From Pseudoalteromonas undina (GTDB lineage Bacteria; Pseudomonadota; Gammaproteobacteria; Enterobacterales; Alteromonadaceae): a stretch of 64,000 bases of DNA. Position numbers and translations under genes: made by a program. Below, one piece after another: positions 58,235 to 64,000 of the stretch. Numbering within the stretch: the first letter of the stretch is position 1; each line of letters opens with the position of its first letter. The DNA lies in the NCBI RefSeq assembly GCF_000238275.3, contig NZ_AHCF03000003.1, forward strand, positions 62,001-126,000, in the 5' to 3' direction. The notes below the pieces were generated by a model. It worked only from the letters and a program-made list of their open reading frames with translations. It did no database searches and was not told the origin of the DNA.

Positions 58235-59242
58235 ATGAATACAGCAACATCAGCTGTTACTGTTTTAGGGGCGGGGTCATATGGCACCGCCCTTGCTATT
58301 TGTTTAGCCCGAAATGGTCACAAAGTGACTTTATGGGGGCGCAATAGCCAAGACGTTGCGACGCTTGCAGCTGAGCGAAAAAATCAACGTTACTTACCTG
58401 ATATTCCTTTTCCTGACACCTTAACTCTTGAAGCCGATTTACAGCATGCAACAGCAGCTAGCGATATTGTTTTAGTTGTTGTGCCAAGTCATGCGTTTGC
58501 TGACACGTTAAAGCAAATTAAACCGGCTTTGCGCTCTGATGCAAAAGTAGCGTGGGCTACTAAAGGACTTGAGCCAGATACTGGGCGTTTATTGCAAGAA
58601 GTGGCAGTGCAAGAACTCGGTGAAGAAGTACCATTAGCGGTGCTTTCGGGGCCAACTTTTGCCAAAGAAATGGCTAAGGGCTCACCAACCGCTATTTCGG
58701 TGTCATCAACGTCATCAGCATTTGCGAAACAAATTGCCGATTTATTACATTGCGGTCGCTCGTTTAGAGTGTACAACAATGACGACTTTATTGGCATACA
58801 GCTTGGTGGTGCGGTTAAAAACGTAATTGCTATTGGTGCAGGGATTTCTGATGGTGTTGGCTTTGGTGCAAATGCACGTACCGCGCTTATTACCCGTGGT
58901 TTAGCAGAGTTATCGCGTTTAGGTTGTGCCCTAGGTGCAAAGCCAGAGACCTTTATGGGGATGGCTGGGTTAGGCGATTTAATTCTAACCTGTACCGATA
59001 ATCAGTCGCGCAATCGCCGTTTTGGTTTAGCCTTAGGTCAAGGTGAAAGTGTTGATGATGCGATTGCATCAATCGGCCAAGTAGTTGAGGGATTTAGAAA
59101 TACCAAAGAAGTGTATTTACTCGCGCAGCGTGCTGGTGTTGAAATGCCAATCACTGAGCAAATATACAAAGTACTTTATGAAAATAAAGACATGAAAGCA
59201 GCTGCTATGGCCTTATTAGGTCGTGAACAAAAGTCAGAATAA
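58235..59242 (+). CDS. gpsA: Glycerol-3-phosphate dehydrogenase [NAD(P)+]
   Basis: GpsA reduces dihydroxyacetone phosphate to sn-glycerol 3-phosphate for phospholipid synthesis. The 335-residue protein shows the nucleotide-binding [17 protein letters not shown] at about 12-28, [16 protein letters not shown] near 108, [14 protein letters not shown] near 136 and [21 protein letters not shown] near 192 with the catalytic Lys. The ATG directly follows the secB stop. Confidence 0.97.
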   Translation: MNTATSAVTVLGAGSYGTALAICLARNGHKVTLWGRNSQDVATLAAERKNQRYLPDIPFPDTLTLEADLQHATAASDIVLVVVPSHAFADTLKQIKPALRSDAKVAWATKGLEPDTGRLLQEVAVQELGEEVPLAVLSGPTFAKEMAKGSPTAISVSSTSSAFAKQIADLLHCGRSFRVYNNDDFIGIQLGGAVKNVIAIGAGISDGVGFGANARTALITRGLAELSRLGCALGAKPETFMGMAGLGDLILTCTDNQSRNRRFGLALGQGESVDDAIASIGQVVEGFRNTKEVYLLAQRAGVEMPITEQIYKVLYENKDMKAAAMALLGREQKSE

Positions 59243-59254
59243 AACGAACTGCTA

Positions 59255-59290
59255 GGTTTTAGGTGACAGGTATTTTGTTTACCTAAAACC
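59255..59290. terminator. Hairpin between gpsA and trmL
   Basis: GGTTTTAGGT (59255-59264) pairs with ACCTAAAACC (59281-59290). The right arm extends into a 7-base tandem repeat (ACCTAAA, three and a half copies to about 59305). It lies between convergent genes and could terminate both. Confidence 0.6.
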
Positions 59291-59304
59291 TAAAACCTAA
59301 AACC

Positions 59305-59769
59305 TTATTGGGCGTTTGGAAAACCAAGCTGGCGCCAAGATTCATACACAAACACAGCGACCGCATTAGATAGATTCATACTGCGGCTATCGGCTTGCAT
59401 AGGAATACGCACGCGTTGCTCGTTTGGCAGTGCTTGAATCATGTCATCAGGTAAGCCTCGGGTTTCTGGGCCGAATACTAAGCAATCACCCGCTTCATAC
59501 TGTGCTTGGTGATGAAACTGACTACCTTTAGTGGTGCACGCATACACTTTTTTAGGCTGGCACTTTTCTAAGTAAGCTTCAAATGAAGCATGACGTTGCA
59601 CATGACTAAATTCGTGATAATCAAGGCCAGCGCGTTTTACACGTTTGTCATCCCACTCAAACCCTAACGGTTCAATTAAATGCAGTGCATAGCCTGTATT
59701 GGCACATAAACGAATGATATTCCCGGTGTTAGGCGGAATTTCAGGTTGGTATAAAACAATATCCAGCAC
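59305..59769 (-). CDS. trmL: tRNA (cytidine(34)-2'-O)-methyltransferase
   Basis: TrmL methylates the wobble base ribose of two tRNA-Leu isoacceptors. The 154-residue SPOUT protein shows [22 protein letters not shown] near 5 (motif 1), [14 protein letters not shown] near 99 and [23 protein letters not shown] near 122 (the trefoil-knot motifs 2 and 3). Convergent with gpsA and divergent from the cation transporter. Confidence 0.96.
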   Translation of the reverse strand: MLDIVLYQPEIPPNTGNIIRLCANTGYALHLIEPLGFEWDDKRVKRAGLDYHEFSHVQRHASFEAYLEKCQPKKVYACTTKGSQFHHQAQYEAGDCLVFGPETRGLPDDMIQALPNEQRVRIPMQADSRSMNLSNAVAVFVYESWRQLGFPNAQ

Positions 59770-59874
59770 AATAAGCCCTATAAAATCTTTAATTTGACGG
59801 GCTCAGTATACACGAACAATGAATAAAAAATGATATACTGAAAACATTAAATACAGCATAAAACGGAAAGATAC

Positions 59875-60795
59875 GTGCATAATCGCAGTTATGAATTTTG
59901 GGTCAAGGCCTCTAGCATCGTGACCATGGTCATGGTTAGCCTAATGATTGCGACCAAAGCATGGGCGTGGCTGGCGTCGGGTTCGGCGTCAATGCTTGGC
60001 TCATTAACCGACTCATTAATGGATATCACAGCGACACTAATGAGCTTTTTGGTTTTATCGTATGCACTGCGTCCTGCTGACGATGACCACCGATTTGGTC
60101 ACGGTAAAGCGGAGGCGCTTGCAGGGCTGGGACAAGCAGCTTTTATTGCAGGCTCGGGTTGTTTATTGGCGTTTCACGGTATTGAGCGACTCATTAACCC
60201 CGTAGAGCTGACACATTCATTATTAGGTGTTTGGGTCAGTATTTTTGCCATAGTGTGTACATTAGTGATTGTATTTGTGCAAAATAAAGTCGTGAAGCAT
60301 ACAGAGTCAATCGCTATAAAAGCCGATTCTGTGCACTACAAAGGCGATTTAATTTTAAACGCTGCGGTGCTACTTGCTATTTTGCTGGCCTATTATGGGG
60401 TACTGTATGCTGACCCTTTGTTTGCGATAGGTGTGGCAGGGTATTTACTTTATAACAGCTGGGATATAGCAACAGAGAGTGCCTCACACTTAATGGATAA
60501 AGAGCTGCCCGATGAAGAAAAGCAAAGCATTTTTGAAATAGCGCGTAACCATAATGACGTTTATGGGGTGCACGGTATTCGCACTCGACAAGGCGGTAAA
60601 GTTAAGTTTATTCAGCTGCATTTAGAGCTTGATGACAATTTACCACTTATTCGTGCCCATAAAGTAGCAGATGAAGTAGAAGCCATGATAAGTGCTCGTT
60701 TTGAATCTGAGGTAGATATACTCATCCACCTCGATCCGCTTTCTGTTTTAGTGAATTCTAAAACTGCTCAAGAAGTAACAGACTCACAAAACTGA
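59875..60795 (+). CDS. fieF: Cation efflux protein FieF (CDF family)
   Basis: A Zn/Fe efflux transporter (306 aa) of the cation diffusion facilitator family. Six membrane helices are visible between about 12 and 205. SLTDSLMDITATL near 44 and HKGDLILNAAVLL-like HYKGDLILNAAVLLAILLAY near 157 carry the metal-site Asp and His positions. The cytoplasmic C-terminal domain (about 205-295) shows GVHGIRTRQGGK and VDILIHLDP. The start is GTG, preceded by CGGAAAG. Its 3' end overlaps the convergent hydrolase gene by 28 bases. Confidence 0.93.
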   Translation: MHNRSYEFWVKASSIVTMVMVSLMIATKAWAWLASGSASMLGSLTDSLMDITATLMSFLVLSYALRPADDDHRFGHGKAEALAGLGQAAFIAGSGCLLAFHGIERLINPVELTHSLLGVWVSIFAIVCTLVIVFVQNKVVKHTESIAIKADSVHYKGDLILNAAVLLAILLAYYGVLYADPLFAIGVAGYLLYNSWDIATESASHLMDKELPDEEKQSIFEIARNHNDVYGVHGIRTRQGGKVKFIQLHLELDDNLPLIRAHKVADEVEAMISARFESEVDILIHLDPLSVLVNSKTAQEVTDSQN

Positions 60796-61715
60796 TAAAA
60801 ATTAGCTAATAGCGGCTTTCGAATTTCGTCACGTTCAAAAAGTAGCTCGTGTTTTGCATCTTCAAAACTCTCGATTGTTGCATGAGCATGCCTTTTTGCA
60901 AAACTATACTGCGCTTTGTTATTAACCACTGTATCGCTAGCTGCACTTGCTATAAACAATGGAATTGGTACGTTTAGATTATCAATCGACTTTAAGAATG
61001 ATATCGTAGCTGCGAGCCAGCCAAACGTAACGCCACCTAATTGTATGTTAGGTTCTAATTGATAGGCTTGCCTAAAGTAGGTGTAACGCTCCTCGCTGCT
61101 AGTAAGTACGTTTTCTGTAAATGGGATTGGGTTGTAGTTGCCTTGTCCAAATGCATAGCAAGAGTGTAAACCAAGCCAAGTGGCTAAGTTAACAATAAAT
61201 TGCGTTGGTATTTTTGGTACGTCTTTTGTAAAAATATCAAACATAGGCGCAGACAAAAACACACCTTTATAGCTGTTTTCAAAATTAGCTAAATAATCAA
61301 CTGCTATCGCGCTACCCATTGAATGAGCCAGCATGACTTTTTTACCTTGCCAATGCTTTGAAACTATTTGCTGATCAAAGTTATTAAGGTCATTGCTGTA
61401 GTTATTATAATGTTTTACAAAGCCTTTATGCTTATTTTTAAGATGTCTGTAAGAGCACCCCTGACCTTGGTGATCCATAATAAACACAGCAAAATTATTA
61501 CAGTATAGCTCCCATATCAGTTCTTTATACTTTTCTAGGCCCTCAACACGCCCCGTACTTATCACTACTGCAGTGGTAGCATTGTTAGGGATTGCGTATG
61601 CGTAAAATAACTTTCCTGCAGGTGTATCTAAGTAGCTTTTAGTTAAATGTGAAGTATAAAAAACACTAATGGCCTCTTGATTACTCTCAAGCTGGGCTTC
61701 TGAACTATAAAACAT
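60768..61715 (-). CDS. Alpha/beta hydrolase, lysophospholipase-like (S33 fold)
   Basis: A 315-residue hydrolase. The nucleophile elbow is LAHSMGSAIAVDY near residue 129 (Ala in place of the usual first Gly). The likely catalytic His is in EDAKHELLFERDEIR near the C-terminus. Close relatives are lysophospholipase L2 (PldB) and monoglyceride lipases, and IMDHQGQGCSYR near 78 is typical. It lies three bases after the sensor kinase gene, so it is probably in the CpxRA-like operon. No signal peptide is visible. Confidence 0.88.
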   Translation of the reverse strand: MFYSSEAQLESNQEAISVFYTSHLTKSYLDTPAGKLFYAYAIPNNATTAVVISTGRVEGLEKYKELIWELYCNNFAVFIMDHQGQGCSYRHLKNKHKGFVKHYNNYSNDLNNFDQQIVSKHWQGKKVMLAHSMGSAIAVDYLANFENSYKGVFLSAPMFDIFTKDVPKIPTQFIVNLATWLGLHSCYAFGQGNYNPIPFTENVLTSSEERYTYFRQAYQLEPNIQLGGVTFGWLAATISFLKSIDNLNVPIPLFIASAASDTVVNNKAQYSFAKRHAHATIESFEDAKHELLFERDEIRKPLLANFYQFCESVTS

Positions 61716-61718
61716 GCT

Positions 61719-63134
61719 TTACTCTTTGATTAACGGCAAGGTTATATTAGCACACAAGCCACCTTGTTCTTTATTCGATAAGACTAAATTTCCGCCATGC
61801 GCTATTACCGCATTTTTTGCAATGGCTAACCCTAACCCCGTACCCCCGCTGATGCGGTCGCGTGCATCTGATTGCCTAAAAAACGGTTCACACAATTTAT
61901 CAAGTTGCGCTTTAGGGACGCCTGGACCATCATCACATATTTGTATGTATATGGTATCACTGTGTTTTAAGCTAATACTAATAGTATGTTGTGCATATTT
62001 AATGGCGTTGCGCAGAATGTTCTCTAAGGCACTGGCAATTAACATTTCGTCGCACTCTATATTTACTTCAACATTACCGTGTACAACTAGGGCTTTATTG
62101 TGCTGTTTTGCTTCAAACTGAGCATCGTTAATCACATGGTCAACAATCACTTGCAGCGACTGTGTTTGCAGCGATAAAGGTTGGCTATTAGCTTCTAAGC
62201 GCGATACCTGCAATACATCGGCTATCATTTTATCTAGTTGATTAGCTTCTTTTTCAATACGCAATAAATACGATTGGCTTGCTTCACTTGCCTGCATTTG
62301 TGCCAACCCCGTAGCCATTTTTAAACGGGTTAGCGGAGAGCGTAATTCATGGGATATATCGGCTAATAAACGCTTTTGAGCGCTGAGTAGCTGCTCAAGT
62401 TGATCAGCCATACGGTTAAAGTCGCGTCCTAAAACTCCAAGTTCATCTTTTCGCTGACTATTTATCGCCGCACGCGCACTTAAATCACCGTTTGAAAGTT
62501 TGATTGCTGCTTGTTTTAAGCTATTTATAGGGGCAATTAAGTTACGACTAAATAAGAAACTTAATGTAAGTGAGGCGATAATTGCAATGGAAATTTTTAA
62601 CCAAACGGGTAATAACCTTAAGCGAATAAAGAGTGGTCGCTGCTGATTGATATCGATTTCATATAACTCAAATTCCCCTTCAGGAACCCGAATGCGTACA
62701 GGCCCAAAAGCTTGGTAATATTCAGTAAAAATAACCTGTGGCGACATGCCCTTACTAAAGTTAAGTAAGCTTAAATCAATATTGTTCTCAACATTTTTAC
62801 TGATCAACACTTCATCGCTATTTTGTGAATTTAAATAAAGTAACTTACGTTTAGTTAAACGCGGATGAGTAATAATGTCATTAATAGAGCGCTTGTGTTT
62901 ATGTGCGCTACGCTCGATACCTCGTGCCAAATATTCTAGGTTTTTTTGCATCGGCCCTTGTAGTGGATCATGGCTAATGGCGTTTATTAGTGAAATATTA
63001 CTCAAGAAAAAGAGCGCTGTAAAAGTGCCTATAATCGTCAGCCAAAACCACGTAAAGACCTTAAAAAACAAATAATACCGTGGGTGGCGAAGCCAACTAA
63101 AACGCAGGGGTTTATTCTCCTTGGATGAAGACAT
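61719..63134 (-). CDS. CpxA-like sensor histidine kinase
   Basis: A 471-residue membrane kinase. Membrane segments lie at about 28-50 and 178-200, enclosing a periplasmic sensor. A HAMP domain follows (about 200-250). The phospho-acceptor His is in LADISHELRSPLTRLKMA near 262. The ATP domain shows NILRNAIKYA near 375, ICDDGPGVP near 405 and GTGLGLAIAKN near 437. Order and similarity to CpxA suggest an envelope-stress sensor. The first 23 bases overlap the response regulator gene. Confidence 0.9.
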   Translation of the reverse strand: MSSSKENKPLRFSWLRHPRYYLFFKVFTWFWLTIIGTFTALFFLSNISLINAISHDPLQGPMQKNLEYLARGIERSAHKHKRSINDIITHPRLTKRKLLYLNSQNSDEVLISKNVENNIDLSLLNFSKGMSPQVIFTEYYQAFGPVRIRVPEGEFELYEIDINQQRPLFIRLRLLPVWLKISIAIIASLTLSFLFSRNLIAPINSLKQAAIKLSNGDLSARAAINSQRKDELGVLGRDFNRMADQLEQLLSAQKRLLADISHELRSPLTRLKMATGLAQMQASEASQSYLLRIEKEANQLDKMIADVLQVSRLEANSQPLSLQTQSLQVIVDHVINDAQFEAKQHNKALVVHGNVEVNIECDEMLIASALENILRNAIKYAQHTISISLKHSDTIYIQICDDGPGVPKAQLDKLCEPFFRQSDARDRISGGTGLGLAIAKNAVIAHGGNLVLSNKEQGGLCANITLPLIKE

Positions 63135-63801
63135 AACCCGTTCCCCTCATTGTTTTAATTTTATCGCCCTCAATATGCTCGGCTATTTTTTTACGAATAT
63201 TACTCACATGCATATCTATAGAGCGGTCGAAAGACGCTAAGCGTCTGCCTAATACATCTTCGCTTATTTGCTCTTTGCTAATTACATCTGGCGCGTGTTT
63301 TATCAATAAAGCGAGTATTTCGTATTCGGTGCCCGTTAGTGTGAGGGGGCTGTTATTAATACTGGCCTCTCGCGCAGCAAAATTAATAGTAATACCATTT
63401 AAAGAGAGCTTTTTATTAGTGTTATTGCTCACACTATTTATATGTTCAATGCGGCGAGTAATTGCTTTTACGCGGGCAAGGAGTTCTCTGTGATTAAACG
63501 GCTTTGGTATGTAGTCGTCAGCGCCGAGCTCTAAACCAAAAATACGGTCAAAGTCTTCTCCTTTAGCGGTCAACATAATCACTGGTGTTAATTTACTTTG
63601 CCTGAGTTGCTTCAGCACTTCAAAGCCATCTATAGAGGGTAGCATAACGTCTAGTAATATAAGCGCGTAATCGTTTTGCAAGGCAAGCTCTAAGCCTTGT
63701 TGACCATCATGTGCGGTTTGAACGCTAAAGCCCTGTGCACTTAGGTATTCGCTTAATAATTCGCATAAACCGGTATCATCATCAATCATTAATAGTTTCA
63801 T
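63112..63801 (-). CDS. CpxR-like response regulator (OmpR family)
   Basis: A 229-residue regulator. The receiver domain (1-115) has the acidic pocket DDDTG at 7-11, acceptor Asp at 51 (LLDVMLPSIDG), Thr near 79 (MLTAKG) and Lys near 101 (YIPKPFNHREL). The winged helix (about 130-226) shows LTGTEYEILALLIKH and VSNIRKKIAEHIEGDKIKTMRGTGYVF. It is the first gene of a three-gene operon and divergent from a gene at the right edge, with a CpxR-type direct repeat between them. Confidence 0.93.
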   Translation of the reverse strand: MKLLMIDDDTGLCELLSEYLSAQGFSVQTAHDGQQGLELALQNDYALILLDVMLPSIDGFEVLKQLRQSKLTPVIMLTAKGEDFDRIFGLELGADDYIPKPFNHRELLARVKAITRRIEHINSVSNNTNKKLSLNGITINFAAREASINNSPLTLTGTEYEILALLIKHAPDVISKEQISEDVLGRRLASFDRSIDMHVSNIRKKIAEHIEGDKIKTMRGTGYVFIQGE

Positions 63802-63864
63802 ATATAAAGCCTTACGCGCTGTTTATGGTTTTATTTTACGCGTTTAATGTATCAATAGTTAGTC

Positions 63865-63880
63865 TTTACATAACCTTTAC
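63865..63880 (-). promoter_or_regulatory. CpxR-box-like direct repeat in the divergent promoter region
   Basis: TTTAC occurs at 63865-63869 and 63876-63880. Read on the minus strand this is GTAAA-N6-GTAAA, close to the CpxR consensus (GTAAA repeats with a spacer of about five). It lies between the response regulator gene and a divergent gene, as in E. coli cpxRA-cpxP. Confidence 0.5.
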
Positions 63881-63967
63881 ACTGCTTTGCGTTACTTTGC
63901 ATTGAGCCAGTTATAGTGAACACACTGGTTAGCAGCCAACAACCAACCCAATATAAAGGTGATGATT

Positions 63968-64000
63968 ATGACTAAAGTAAACACGCTATCAAAATTAGTA
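63968..64000 (+). CDS. Start of a rightward gene cut by the window edge
   Basis: Eleven codons are visible (MTKVNTLSKLV). AAAGG lies eight bases before the ATG, so this start is preferred over an ATG six bases upstream. The position, divergent from a CpxR-like regulator, suggests a CpxP/Spy-type periplasmic protein, but the visible residues cannot show it. Confidence 0.4.
   Translation, partial: MTKVNTLSKLV

Overview
The window is chromosomal DNA of a low-GC gammaproteobacterium of the order Alteromonadales, most likely Pseudoalteromonas. This rests on the protein sequences, on the order of conserved blocks (queA-tgt-yajC-secD-secF; prmA-dusB-fis then purH-purD; rpsU-yqeY-dnaG-rpoD; rsmD facing ftsY-ftsE-ftsX-rpoH; gpmI-envC-S41 protease-yibQ; rhodanese-grxC-secB-gpsA) and on the many signalling proteins between them. 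No database was searched. No phage, insertion sequence with a transposase, CRISPR array or rRNA operon is visible. Most of the window is core genome. Layout: 1-1184 is the start of a leftward gene cut by the window edge, encoding two receiver-like domains and a PAS domain. 1185-1688 is non-coding and holds a 46-bp tandem repeat and a 262-bp inverted-repeat element just upstream of queA. 1689-7185 is the queuosine and Sec operon. 7318-15337 mixes a c-di-GMP protein, suhB, small stress-type proteins (VOC, DUF1707, BON, a YqaE/Pmp3 peptide), one tRNA with anticodon CAT and a chemoreceptor. 15453-20913 is a CadC-like membrane regulator divergent from a large TonB-dependent receptor. 21050-26323 is a run of small accessory enzymes (CreA lipoprotein, unknown protein, LysE exporter, gamma-glutamylcyclotransferase-like protein, serine hydrolase, deacetylase-like protein). 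26400-32278 holds two more c-di-GMP proteins around a DUF2797 protein. 32372-43593 is a leftward core block: purine synthesis, a methyltransferase with a signal peptide, fis-dusB, prmA and the macromolecular-synthesis cluster. 43739-49469 holds rsmD and the rightward ftsY-ftsEX-rpoH block. 49806-56535 is a second chemoreceptor and the leftward cell-envelope cluster. 56983-64000 holds redox and secretion genes, trmL, fieF, a hydrolase and a CpxAR-like two-component system, with the first codons of a divergent gene at the right edge. The most notable observation is a perfect CIRCE operator (TTAGCACTC-N9-GAGTGCTAA, 48546-48572) at the predicted transcription start of rpoH. It implies that an HrcA-type repressor controls the heat-shock sigma factor, joining two heat-shock circuits that many gammaproteobacteria do not combine. 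Other points worth a second look are an in-frame expansion of 15-residue and 69-residue repeats in FtsY, two structured repeat elements (1389-1650 and 36356-36517), a solo copy of one end of the first element upstream of the rhodanese gene, a possible 40-aa membrane peptide coupled to gpmI, and a receiver domain lacking its phospho-acceptor.
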